Source: UBA93 sp964477205 (GTDB lineage: Archaea; Micrarchaeota; Micrarchaeia; Norongarragalinales; Norongarragalinaceae). From it: DNA of 40,526 bases. The notes under the pieces are model-generated. The model ran no database searches. It was not told where the DNA came from and saw only the letters and a program-made list of their open reading frames with translations. Both the position numbers and the translations under genes were made by a program. Positions 7,687 through 15,501 of the stretch are shown here, piece after piece; positions within the stretch are counted from its first letter, which is position 1; each line of letters begins with the position of its first letter. The stretch lies in the NCBI GenBank assembly GCA_964477205.1, contig CAYZDE010000004.1:1-40526 (forward strand). The letters run 5' to 3'.

Positions 7687-8066
7687 GCCCCGACCCTGAC
7701 GACCGCGCCGGCGTGATAGTATAGCCGGTAAGCGCAAGCCCCGCCCGGAGCGTTTCCAATGAAAACAATTACGCTCTCGTTAGCTGCCTTTGAGTAAAAC
7801 CCGCTTAATTCATTCAAGTTTGCTTCCCCTAACTCGTTTGAAATCAAGTAGCCGCCTTCGCACTTTGAAACTCCGCCTTCACCAGCACAATTCGCCGCGA
7901 GTTCTCCGGAGATCCTCACGGCTAAGCAGGATTTCTCGTGAGAACGCCCCCTCGCGGACAATAAAGTGCTGGCTCCGACGAATAATATGAGGGTAATGAG
8001 CATAAGCGCGATTGCCGCGTCTATTGAGGCAAAACCTTTACCGCTTCTCTTTTGCCCCTTCAACAA
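7674..8066 (-). CDS. Pilin-like minor subunit with variant class III motif
   Basis: The likely start is TTG 8066, placed seven bases after a GGGGGAG Shine-Dalgarno; a TTG at 8093 is possible. The N-terminus has GKG followed by FASIDAAIALMLITLILF: prepilin-peptidase-like, but with Asp where Glu is usual at +5. The 130-residue product has a 20-residue helix, then a domain with cysteines in SCLAVR, ANCAGEG, SKCEGG, GACAYR and GACVN. The start lies inside the 3' end of the upstream gene and the stop overlaps the next gene, so all four minus-strand genes seem to be one transcript. Confidence 0.7.
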   Translation of the reverse strand: MLKGQKRSGKGFASIDAAIALMLITLILFVGASTLLSARGRSHEKSCLAVRISGELAANCAGEGGVSKCEGGYLISNELGEANLNELSGFYSKAANESVIVFIGNAPGGACAYRLYYHAGAVVRVGACVN

Positions 8067-8310
8067 TCGAAAACTCCCCCTGCCTATACTCAATCAGGCA
8101 ATCCTCTTCTTCAATTAAGAATCCGGCGGCCGCCCGCGCGTGCCCGGCCAGCGCTTCCATTGCAATGCAATTCGTGCCTGCGGATTCCGCTGCTTTTGTT
8201 CTAGCGCTTGAAGCCCAGTCCCTTGAATTGAGTGCCCCCGCGAAAACGGCTATTGCCGCAAGCAGCGCCGCTGTCAACAATAAAGCTTCCAGCGCGGCTT
8301 GGCCTTTCAC
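8038..8310 (-). CDS. Small pilin-like protein with class III signal peptide
   Basis: The 90-residue product starts at GTG 8310, overlapping the previous stop as GTGA. MKGQAALEALLLTAALLAA has the minimal class III form: KG, then Gln at +1 and Glu at +5 before a hydrophobic helix (residues 5-25). The remaining 60 residues hold two cysteines (TNCIAM, EDCLIEY) and an acidic C-terminal half. It is likely a pilus subunit or assembly pseudopilin. The 3' end overlaps the next gene by 29 bases. Confidence 0.75.
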   Translation of the reverse strand: MKGQAALEALLLTAALLAAIAVFAGALNSRDWASSARTKAAESAGTNCIAMEALAGHARAAAGFLIEEEDCLIEYRQGEFSIVEGAKEKR

Positions 8311-8885
8311 TTGAAACCCTCCTTGACGAAGAACACTGCCGCTTTCCCGTTAGAGTAAACACTCAACCCGAAGCCCGCTTCCGGCAATAAGGGCGGGGGC
8401 GTTTTGAAGAGGCTCGCCCCGTTCCTTGACACGCTAGCAAAATAATCGTAGTCGATTAAGGCCGCGTGCAATGGCAGAGGCTCGTCATCCCAACCTAAGC
8501 CGACGGCATCCAAGTCCCAGCAAGCCGAACACTTCAAAGCGGTTTTTTCTTCAAGCATTCTTGCGGGTAATGCATCCAGCTCGCTTTTCAAGGCGGATCC
8601 CGCCCATACTTCCACCCGCTCGTCTTCCTCAAAAAATAACTCTATGCCACGAAGCTTTGAGGCGGCCGCCAGCACGCCTTCCTTTCTAGTTTCGCCCCTC
8701 GAGTCGCGTAAGGCGCTTTCAATTGCGTGCTTGAATGCCAAATCCAAGCCTTTTAATTCCAGCAAGGCTAGTGCGTCGTTACGCGCTTTAAATGCCGAGC
8801 GCGTTCGCTCCGCTTTCGCGGCACTAACGGCTAGCAAAGGAATTAGTAACAACATTACGAGGGTTATCGCCGCTAAAGCTCTCAA
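8307..8885 (-). CDS. Secreted or anchored pilin-operon protein of unknown function
   Basis: This is the first gene of the minus-strand operon. The start is TTG 8885 (MRALAAITLVMLLLIPLLAVSA); an ATG ten codons later is possible. The 192-residue product has an N-terminal hydrophobic segment (residues 3-22) without a clear class III cleavage site, then a soluble domain with a CSAC pair (about residues 118-121) and a C-terminal half rich in aromatic and Gly/Pro residues. A short coil region (ARNDALALLELKGLDLAF) follows the helix, as in minor pilins. I do not recognise its family; its place before three pilin-like genes suggests a pilus-associated or minor-pilin role. Confidence 0.65.
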   Translation of the reverse strand: MRALAAITLVMLLLIPLLAVSAAKAERTRSAFKARNDALALLELKGLDLAFKHAIESALRDSRGETRKEGVLAAASKLRGIELFFEEDERVEVWAGSALKSELDALPARMLEEKTALKCSACWDLDAVGLGWDDEPLPLHAALIDYDYFASVSRNGASLFKTPPPLLPEAGFGLSVYSNGKAAVFFVKEGFK

Positions 8886-8940
8886 TCAAGTTCGCCTCTA
8901 AAGGCCCCTCTAACTAGGATTAAGCAGGATTAGTTTTTAT

Positions 8941-10314
8941 TTACTTCGGAACGAGAACGCTCATCGCCTTAGCCGCGGTCTTCGGGTCATTATAATCCGG
9001 TATACCCGCTTCGTGTAATAGCGTCTTTCCGGGCTTGCTGTATTTTCCGCCCATGAAAACGGTTACGAACGGCTTGTCAGGGTGGCGCTTACTCGCTTCA
9101 ATTACCGCGCGCGCGTCACGCTCGCCGTCGGTCATGGTTTGCAGTGTTTGAATCACGATTACTCCTTTCACGTAAGGCTCGCCTGCAACAATGTTGATGG
9201 CCTTCTCGTAAGTCTCTGGTAATGCATCCCCGATTATGTCCAACGGGTTCGCCCTGGAATAAGTAGGCTTCATGTGTTCGTCGAGCTTCTTGAGCGTTCC
9301 CTCTTTTAACTTAGCGAGTTTGACTCCGAACCGCTGGCAATAATCCGCGCATAATACTCCCGCGCCGCCCCCGTTCGTTATTATTGCAATTGAATTCTTT
9401 TTCGCGCGCGGCTGGCTACTGACGGCTTTAGCGTACTCAAATAATTCTTCGAGTGAGTCCACGACTTTTGCGCCGCTCTGCCCCATCGCCGCCTTAAACA
9501 CTGCATAAGAGCCCGCCATGGACGCGGTGTGCGATGAAACCGCTTTAAGGCCTGCCTCCGAGCGGCCGCCCTTCAAGACGAACACTTGCTTTTTATTACG
9601 CACCGCTTTCTTCACGGCTTTCATTAACGCGGGCCCGTTCTTGAAGCCCTCTAAGTATAATGCAATGACCTTTGTTTTCTTGTCAGTCGCAAACCATTCA
9701 ACGAAGTGCTCGGGTCCGAGCGCCGCCATGTTACCCAAGCTGACTATCCCGCTGAACGCGTACATTTCATCCAAAGACCAGTCAATGATGCTATCCGCGA
9801 GCGCGCCCGATTGGGTTATGAACGCGATTCCGCCTGAAGGGGGTGTGCTGGCTCCGAACGAAGCGTTCAAGTTAATCGAAGGCCTTAACACGCCCAGGCA
9901 ATTCGGCCCGAGCAACAGGAAGCCCGCGTCCTCTGCAATGCGCGTTATTTCCTCTTGAAGCGCTTTACCCTTGTTTGTTCCGAGTTCGGCGAAGCCGGCA
10001 CTGATTACCGCAGCGGCGCCTACTTTCTTTAGCGAACACTCGCGTAATACGGACGGGACGAGTTTTGCAGGGACCGCGATTAATGCCAAGTCAACGCCTC
10101 CCGGCACGTCGAGTACGGAATTATAGCACTTCTTTCCGAGTATCTTCTTAGCATTAGGGTTAATCGCGTAAACCGGGCCCTTGAATCCGTTGCAGAACGG
10201 GGACTTTAACACGCAACCGGTTACCAAGCTCTTGAGTATTCCATACCCTGCGGAATTCACATTGCGTGACGCGCCGATTACCGCGACGCTCCCGGGTTCA
10301 ATCAACTTATTCAA
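8941..10314 (-). CDS. acdA: Acetyl-CoA synthetase (ADP-forming), alpha subunit
   Basis: The 457-residue product converts acyl-CoA, ADP and phosphate to the acid, CoA and ATP with the beta subunit. The N-terminal CoA-binding Rossmann domain starts EPGSVAVIGAS (about residues 6-16). GPNCLGVLRP is the conserved ligase motif (about 158-167). The catalytic, transiently phosphorylated His is in SSHTASMAGS (about residue 262). The length matches ACD alpha subunits (about 460). The TTG start overlaps the acdB stop as TTGA, so the pair is co-translated beta first. It is a main ATP-yielding step of peptide and sugar fermentation in archaea. Confidence 0.93.
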   Translation of the reverse strand: MNKLIEPGSVAVIGASRNVNSAGYGILKSLVTGCVLKSPFCNGFKGPVYAINPNAKKILGKKCYNSVLDVPGGVDLALIAVPAKLVPSVLRECSLKKVGAAAVISAGFAELGTNKGKALQEEITRIAEDAGFLLLGPNCLGVLRPSINLNASFGASTPPSGGIAFITQSGALADSIIDWSLDEMYAFSGIVSLGNMAALGPEHFVEWFATDKKTKVIALYLEGFKNGPALMKAVKKAVRNKKQVFVLKGGRSEAGLKAVSSHTASMAGSYAVFKAAMGQSGAKVVDSLEELFEYAKAVSSQPRAKKNSIAIITNGGGAGVLCADYCQRFGVKLAKLKEGTLKKLDEHMKPTYSRANPLDIIGDALPETYEKAINIVAGEPYVKGVIVIQTLQTMTDGERDARAVIEASKRHPDKPFVTVFMGGKYSKPGKTLLHEAGIPDYNDPKTAAKAMSVLVPK

Positions 10315-10934
10315 GTCATCAGCCTCGCGTCCACGATGAATGCTTGTTTACCGGTTACCATCACCGGGTTGAAGTCGAATTCCTGCACTCCGTTCTCTTC
10401 CACCAGGAAGCGGGAAGACTTGACCAGCAAGTCCACGACCACCGCCTCGTTCGCCTTCTTTTCACGGAAACCGCCCGCCTTGAAGAACGCGGCGGCCCTT
10501 GTTTCACGAATTAATTCCCGCGCGTCTTTTTTAGTGAGCGGTGCAATCCGCATTGAAACGTCTCCGTATAATTCGGTTAGCACTCCACCCGTGCCGAATA
10601 ATATGACCGGCCCGAACACGGGGTCGCGGTGCCCGCCGACTATTAATTCCACTCCCTTCTTTTGCTCCTGCAACAGGAAGCAGTCAAGCGACTTGCCCGC
10701 ATTAGCCTTTAATTTTTTGTAAGCGACTTCGAGTTCAACAATCGAGGTTATCCCTAAATGGATGAGATTCTTCTCGGTTTTGTGAATCGAGCCTAGGGCT
10801 TTGAGTACGACCGGCTTTCGAAGCTTCTTGTAAGCCGCCTTCACCTCGGCCATGGAGTTACAGTCGAAGGCGTTAACGAGGGATACCCCCGCGCTAGCCA
10901 ACAAGCGTTTTGACTCCCGGTAACTCAATAGCAT
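10311..10934 (-). CDS. acdB: Acetyl-CoA synthetase (ADP-forming), beta subunit
   Basis: The 207-residue ATP-grasp subunit carries the nucleotide site of the ADP-forming acyl-CoA synthetase. Visible marks are KPVVLKALGSIHKTE (substrate lysine strand), ELIVGGHRDPVFGPVILFGTGGVLTE (glycine-rich ATP-grasp core) and DFNPVMV near the end (metal-binding strand). It is slightly short of the usual 230 residues. ATG 10934 is preceded by an A/T-rich box about 26 bases upstream, so a leaderless transcript is likely. It diverges from the beta-CASP nuclease gene. Confidence 0.92.
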   Translation of the reverse strand: MLLSYRESKRLLASAGVSLVNAFDCNSMAEVKAAYKKLRKPVVLKALGSIHKTEKNLIHLGITSIVELEVAYKKLKANAGKSLDCFLLQEQKKGVELIVGGHRDPVFGPVILFGTGGVLTELYGDVSMRIAPLTKKDARELIRETRAAAFFKAGGFREKKANEAVVVDLLVKSSRFLVEENGVQEFDFNPVMVTGKQAFIVDARLMT

Positions 10935-10954
10935 TTCGCTTGCATTAACGCACT

Positions 10955-11000
10955 AAAATTAATAAGCTCTCGCTTGGCTTACCGCGCAAAACATAAAAAA
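10955..11000. promoter_or_regulatory. Divergent promoters for acdBA and the beta-CASP nuclease gene
   Basis: In the 88-base gap, the A/T block 10955-10966 lies about 26 bases from the acdB start on minus, and ACATAAAAAA (10991-11000) lies about 27 bases from ATG 11023 on plus. Both spacings suit leaderless promoters. Confidence 0.4.
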
Positions 11001-11022
11001 GAGTAAGGGTCTTTATTATTAG

Positions 11023-12276
11023 ATGAAATTAGCCAGTCTAGGGGCTTGTAAGGAAGTTGGCAAGAGCGCATTTTGGTTGAAAACCAAAGAAACGCGCCTT
11101 CTTCTTGACGCAGGCATTAAAATTCACGACCATAACGAGGTTCCGGCGTTCTCTAATTACGCTTGCGATGCGATAATAATAAGCCACGCACACCTCGACC
11201 ATAGCGGCGGAATTCCCGCGGTTTACAAACACGCGAACCCATTAACTTTTTGCACTTACCCGACTAAGCCCATAGTAGACTTATTACTGGATGACTCGGA
11301 TAAGATATCCGTGTGCGAGAACCGCCCCCTGCCTTATGCGCGCGCTCACGTTAAGAAATACCGTAAAAGTATACGTCGCCTGGGCTACAATGAGGAGTAT
11401 GAGTTCCGCGACAAGACGCGCTTCTCGTTCCTGGACGCCGGGCACATTCCCGGCAGTGCGCAAGTCCTCGTTGAGGGCGAAAAGCGCTTGCTTTACACCG
11501 GCGACTTCAATTTATCACAAACCCGCTTGCACGGCCCGGCCGAAGCCCCAAAAGAGCGGGTTGACTACTTGATAATCGAGAGCACTTATTCGCAGCGCGA
11601 CCATTCGCCGCGTGAGAAGCTGGAGAAAGAGTTTCATGATGATGTAGCGCGCGCGCTCGACGACGGTTTCACCGTACTCGTGCCCGCCTTCGCCGTGGGA
11701 CGAACACAAGAAATGTTACAAGTAATCGATGCAGGAAACTTCGACTGCCCGGTGTACATGAATGGAATGGGCAAGAAGGTGTGTGAGATAATGTACGATT
11801 ACCCGGATTACCTGCGCGACTTCAAGGCGTTTGAGAGCTCGGTCTACAGGGCTACGCCGGTGAACTCGCGGAAGCAAGCGGCATCCATATTCAACAAGCC
11901 GAGCATAGTCGTGTCAACCGCCGGAATGCTTGAAGGAGGGCCCATGCTGTCTTACTTGCGAACGGCAAACAAGAACGGCAAAGCGGTAGTATTCCTTACG
12001 GGTTACCAAGTGGAAGGAACCAATGGCCGCCGCCTCGTGGACGAGCACTCCATAAAGCAGAACAATAAAATAACCAACATCGATTTGCCGGTTAAGCAAT
12101 TCGATTTCAGCGCGCACGCTGGCCGCAAACAACTAATAGAATATGTTAAGGAGGTTAACCCGGAGAAAGTTTTCTGCGTTCACGGCGACTCCTGCGACGC
12201 TTTCGCCGGAGACTTAAAGAGTGAAGGATTCGACGCCGTAGCCCCGGAAACAAACGACGTCTTCGACCTCGATTAG
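11023..12276 (+). CDS. Archaeal beta-CASP metallo-beta-lactamase ribonuclease (aCPSF2-like)
   Basis: The 417-residue product has the metallo-beta-lactamase motif HAHLDH (residues 55-60), the downstream ligands in DAGHIPGSAQ and YTGDFN, and beta-CASP motifs (IIESTY, VPAFAVGRTQE, STAGMLEGGP, DFSAHAGR, VHGD). It lacks the N-terminal KH domains of aCPSF1, so it resembles aCPSF2 or archaeal RNase J. Such enzymes cut RNA endonucleolytically or degrade it 5' to 3'. Which activity applies cannot be read from sequence alone. The 3' end overlaps the convergent endonuclease Q gene by four bases. Confidence 0.92.
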   Translation: MKLASLGACKEVGKSAFWLKTKETRLLLDAGIKIHDHNEVPAFSNYACDAIIISHAHLDHSGGIPAVYKHANPLTFCTYPTKPIVDLLLDDSDKISVCENRPLPYARAHVKKYRKSIRRLGYNEEYEFRDKTRFSFLDAGHIPGSAQVLVEGEKRLLYTGDFNLSQTRLHGPAEAPKERVDYLIIESTYSQRDHSPREKLEKEFHDDVARALDDGFTVLVPAFAVGRTQEMLQVIDAGNFDCPVYMNGMGKKVCEIMYDYPDYLRDFKAFESSVYRATPVNSRKQAASIFNKPSIVVSTAGMLEGGPMLSYLRTANKNGKAVVFLTGYQVEGTNGRRLVDEHSIKQNNKITNIDLPVKQFDFSAHAGRKQLIEYVKEVNPEKVFCVHGDSCDAFAGDLKSEGFDAVAPETNDVFDLD

Positions 12277-13553
12277 AATTCGCCGAGCCCCTTCTGCCCG
12301 CTGGAACCCGCGCCGCTCTTCCTGTTTTTTTTCCAAGGAAGCTCGAGCTTGCCGTACTCCCCGTCGAAGCCGGGCTTCACGAATAGCCTTCCCTCACGGT
12401 TTAGGATTATCGCGCGAGCCAGCCGCTCCCCGCAATCGCCCGCCAGCTTTGCTTCAGGGGCATTCAACAAGACCGCGAACTCGCTGCCGTACTTTTCGGA
12501 AAGTGACTCTTGATGGTATCTTGCCTTTACCGAGAAGGCGGTTCCGCCTTCAACCGCGGCAACCAATTCTTGTAGCGGCAGCAGCGTTTTGAATGGTATG
12601 CCGCCTTCGGATTTGAATCCCGTTGGGCGGTCCGCTAATTCATCCACCCGGTGTTCAACGCCGACGGTCAACGGCCGTCCGCACACGGGGCACACTTCAC
12701 CGCGCTTTTTCGACTCGCGCGGGCTACACGAGTAATTACATTTGCGGTGCCCGTCGTAATGGTACTTACCGTAAGCCGGGTCGGTTTCCACGGTGAACGC
12801 AAAGCGCTCTGCGTCTTTTTTTTCAACCGCCTTGAATAATTTCTCGAAAGAGATTTCGTTTTCAGGGAAGTCGAATACATTACACTCCCTGCCTATGCGC
12901 AGCGGCGTCGGTGAATGCGCGTCACTATTAGACATTAGCGCGTAAGAGTCGAGTTTGTTCAGCCGCCGGTTCATGGCCGGGTCGCTGCTTATCCCGGTCT
13001 CAAGCGCCGTGATTTTTCCCGCCCATTTTCCGAACGCCTCGTCCATCGAGTCATACCCGCTCTTGTCGCCGAACAGTCCGAACCAAGGGGTCCAAACGTG
13101 TGCTGGAACGATTCGCGCGTGAGGCGCGCGTTCGAGCGTTTCCTCTGCCAACTCTTCGTTACTGGTCTTAGCGAACATGGGCCTGCCGTCGGAGGATAGG
13201 TTCCCCTTCTTCGCGTAATACTCGTTTAGTGCGTCAACCGCGTCGAACGAAGGCGCCTGAATAACGTGGTGAGTGCGCTTTCCTCCGGTTTTCGTTTTCC
13301 AAAAAGTAGCAACTTCCACGGTAAGCATGAATAATAAGGACTCGTCGCCGCGCATTCGGTAGAGCCCTTCACACTCACTCTCCACGAGGTTTTCCTTCAA
13401 GTGTTTTAGCCAAAGTGGGTGGGTAAAGTCCCCTGTTCCGAGGACTTGCAGGCCCTTTGACTTCGCTCCGGCCAGCATATGCGGTAAGTCCATGAATTTG
13501 CTTACCGCGCGTGAGTACTTCGAGTGAATGTGCAAGTCACAATAGTAAAGCAA
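12273..13553 (-). CDS. Endonuclease Q (deaminated-base DNA repair)
   Basis: The 426-residue product has a PHP phosphoesterase domain: CDLHIHSKYSRA near the N-terminus, GTGDFTHP, RTHHVIQAP, ALETGISSDP and NSDAHSP supply the metal ligands. A C-terminal zinc motif follows (HRKCNYSC...CPVCGRP, then EHRVDELADRP). This layout and length fit EndoQ, which nicks DNA 5' of uracil, hypoxanthine or abasic sites in Thermococcales and some other prokaryotes. The TTG start lies one base after the upstream gene's stop. It is the last gene of the tpiA-speB-prs-like-endoQ cluster, which suggests co-transcription rather than a shared function. Confidence 0.88.
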   Translation of the reverse strand: MLYYCDLHIHSKYSRAVSKFMDLPHMLAGAKSKGLQVLGTGDFTHPLWLKHLKENLVESECEGLYRMRGDESLLFMLTVEVATFWKTKTGGKRTHHVIQAPSFDAVDALNEYYAKKGNLSSDGRPMFAKTSNEELAEETLERAPHARIVPAHVWTPWFGLFGDKSGYDSMDEAFGKWAGKITALETGISSDPAMNRRLNKLDSYALMSNSDAHSPTPLRIGRECNVFDFPENEISFEKLFKAVEKKDAERFAFTVETDPAYGKYHYDGHRKCNYSCSPRESKKRGEVCPVCGRPLTVGVEHRVDELADRPTGFKSEGGIPFKTLLPLQELVAAVEGGTAFSVKARYHQESLSEKYGSEFAVLLNAPEAKLAGDCGERLARAIILNREGRLFVKPGFDGEYGKLELPWKKNRKSGAGSSGQKGLGEF

Positions 13554-13554
13554 G

Positions 13555-14685
13555 TCAGCCGCGCCTCTTCGAGAGTATTTTCATGGCCCCGCGGAGTACG
13601 CTCGGCGCCGCGCTCAAATACAATAACCGTCCGCTCTTCAAGTTTTTTTCAATCAAGCGCGTGGCCTTACTTGATTCGGCTTTTTCGAGAAGGTAATCCA
13701 GCGGAACGGTGTTAGTGAATGCAATGAAGTCGGCTTTTGATTCAAGTAATTTAACCAGCGCCCGCGGGGTGACCATATGGGTTACCGCGGCCATGGTGCC
13801 AAGGGCGCCTTGTTCCAGTGATTTTTCAATTGTTCGCGACAACGAACCTCCGGTCGAGGTCAAGTCATCCAAGCACAATACGAAGGTCCCCTTAACGCTC
13901 CCAACGAATGCCCTGGCTTTCGTTTTGTCCACCCCACTCCCGCGGTATTTTCGAATGAATGCGGTGTTCACCTTTCGGCCAAGCACGCGATTCAGTTCCT
14001 TGCGTAGCGTAATGCTCGCTTCCTCGTCCGGGGCAAACAAGCTTAATTCTTTTTTATTGAATTGCATCCTGAAAGCCTCGAGTATGACCCGCATCGGGTA
14101 AATGCCCTTTAACAATCGCTTCACGACGCTCTTTTCCAAGGTATGCGGCGTGACGATTGCGTACTTGGAATTGTAAGGCCTGGACAACAAGCGGTTAACC
14201 AGGACGTGTGCACTCAACGGCTCGCTTGCGAAAGCATGCCCCTTCTTGCCTTTTGTCTTGCGGTGCCCTCGCAAGTACGCGGCGTGAGCGCAAACCACCA
14301 GCGTCCGCTTAGTCGGCACCATCGGCTGCGCCGCCTCTAGCGTCATGAAAGCGTCCAAGTAATCCTCGCCTTGATTGAAAGGTCTGGTGTTAACGAGGAT
14401 TAAAAACCGCGATGCCTTTCGCTTCGCAGCTTTCTTCAAGGCATTTGCATCCTCATGATTTACGTAATACCGCTTCTCCCCGTCCGCAAAAACATCCATC
14501 CCGATTGTGAAAAAGTTTTTCTTCGGAACGCCTAGCGTTTGCAAGTCTTTCGCCAAGTGCTGCACCGCGGTCGGTTGCAGCATAATGAACAAGTCCTCAA
14601 CGCGCCCGTACTTTCGCAAATCACTTAAAAATTCTTTTTTATTCTTTCCATCAGGCAAAACTATTCGAGCGTTCAATCCTTCCAC
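13555..14685 (-). CDS. Divergent PRPP-synthetase-like phosphoribosyltransferase-fold protein
   Basis: This 376-residue protein shows two hallmarks of ribose-phosphate pyrophosphokinase: FADGE (about residues 65-69) and the PRPP loop VLCLDDLTSTGGS (about residues 266-278). A basic flexible-loop segment (RKYRGSGVDKTKAR) precedes the loop. It is longer than ordinary archaeal PRPP synthetases (about 285 residues): it has a long stretch between the two motifs and about 90 residues after the PRPP loop. It could be a true PRPP synthetase, the source of ribose for nucleotides, or a paralogue with another substrate. The GTG start lies within the 3' end of the upstream gene; a TTG at 14676 is possible. 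Confidence 0.65.
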   Translation of the reverse strand: MEGLNARIVLPDGKNKKEFLSDLRKYGRVEDLFIMLQPTAVQHLAKDLQTLGVPKKNFFTIGMDVFADGEKRYYVNHEDANALKKAAKRKASRFLILVNTRPFNQGEDYLDAFMTLEAAQPMVPTKRTLVVCAHAAYLRGHRKTKGKKGHAFASEPLSAHVLVNRLLSRPYNSKYAIVTPHTLEKSVVKRLLKGIYPMRVILEAFRMQFNKKELSLFAPDEEASITLRKELNRVLGRKVNTAFIRKYRGSGVDKTKARAFVGSVKGTFVLCLDDLTSTGGSLSRTIEKSLEQGALGTMAAVTHMVTPRALVKLLESKADFIAFTNTVPLDYLLEKAESSKATRLIEKNLKSGRLLYLSAAPSVLRGAMKILSKRRG

Positions 14686-15497
14686 CCCATCATCCTATAA
14701 GCGAGCCGGGCCGCGAGCGCGTTCGGCGCTTCCAAACCCGGAACCGGCGTGAGCCCGCAAACATCAAAGCCGACGACTTCAAACTCCTTGAAAACCGCGG
14801 CCAGCAAGCCATTCGCCTCGCGCCACCCGAGCCCGCCGGGCTCCGGCGTTCCCACGCTCGGCAATAAGAAAGGGTCGAACGCGTCCAAGTCAATTGAAAC
14901 GTAAACCCGCCCCTTCAACTCCTTCAAAACCTTCCCCTCGTCAAAATCAACCCCGAAGCAATTCCTTTTCTTTTTGTTCAAGCTGCGCACTCCGACTATT
15001 GTAACCGGCGCGACTTCACTCGCGCGCTTTGCCCAAGTCGCGTGCGTGAAACGCGAGCCTTCGATTTCATCGTAATCATCCGCGTGCGCGTCCAAAGCCA
15101 AGACCGAGTCCGGCTTTAACGCCCGCACCGCGCCGAGCGCGATTAAGTGTTCGCCACCGAGGAGAACGGGCACCTTCTTGTCGTAAACGCGCTTCACTTC
15201 GTATTCTATTCGGTTCACTGTTTCCTCTGCGTTCGCGCGGCACGGCTCGAGCTCGCCAGTAGTAAAAATTCCCTTGTCGCAAGGCCGCGAGTCGAGCTCT
15301 TCGTCGTATAATTCCATGAAGCGGGATGCATTAATGATTGCGTGCGGCCCGTTCCGCTGCCCCGCATTGAACGATACCGTGGAGTCGAAGGGCACGGGTA
15401 TGACGACAAAGCGCGCTTTCTCGTAATACTTCGGGTCATCGTACTGCTCTTCAATGCCCGCAAAGTTGTAAGGAGGCAGCGAGTGCAATAACTTCAA
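14673..15497 (-). CDS. speB: Agmatinase/arginase-family ureohydrolase
   Basis: The 274-residue product shows the binuclear manganese motifs of ureohydrolases: LGGEHL (about residues 117-122), LDAHADDYDE (133-142) and SIDLDAFDP (about 200-208). FDSTVSFNAGQRNGPHAI near the N-terminus is the archaeal agmatinase-type entry. It probably hydrolyses agmatine to putrescine and urea; guanidinobutyrase or another ureohydrolase activity cannot be excluded. GGEH replaces the more usual GGDH. The start is TTG 15497, preceded by AGAGGAAGTGA in the end of tpiA five bases upstream. Confidence 0.85.
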   Translation of the reverse strand: MKLLHSLPPYNFAGIEEQYDDPKYYEKARFVVIPVPFDSTVSFNAGQRNGPHAIINASRFMELYDEELDSRPCDKGIFTTGELEPCRANAEETVNRIEYEVKRVYDKKVPVLLGGEHLIALGAVRALKPDSVLALDAHADDYDEIEGSRFTHATWAKRASEVAPVTIVGVRSLNKKKRNCFGVDFDEGKVLKELKGRVYVSIDLDAFDPFLLPSVGTPEPGGLGWREANGLLAAVFKEFEVVGFDVCGLTPVPGLEAPNALAARLAYRMMGWKD

Positions 15498-15501
15498 GGA
15501 A

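Noticed and set aside
8916..8932. Direct repeat AGGATTA (8916-8922 and 8926-8932)
   Set aside because: Seven bases in an A/T-rich gap is too short to mean anything alone.
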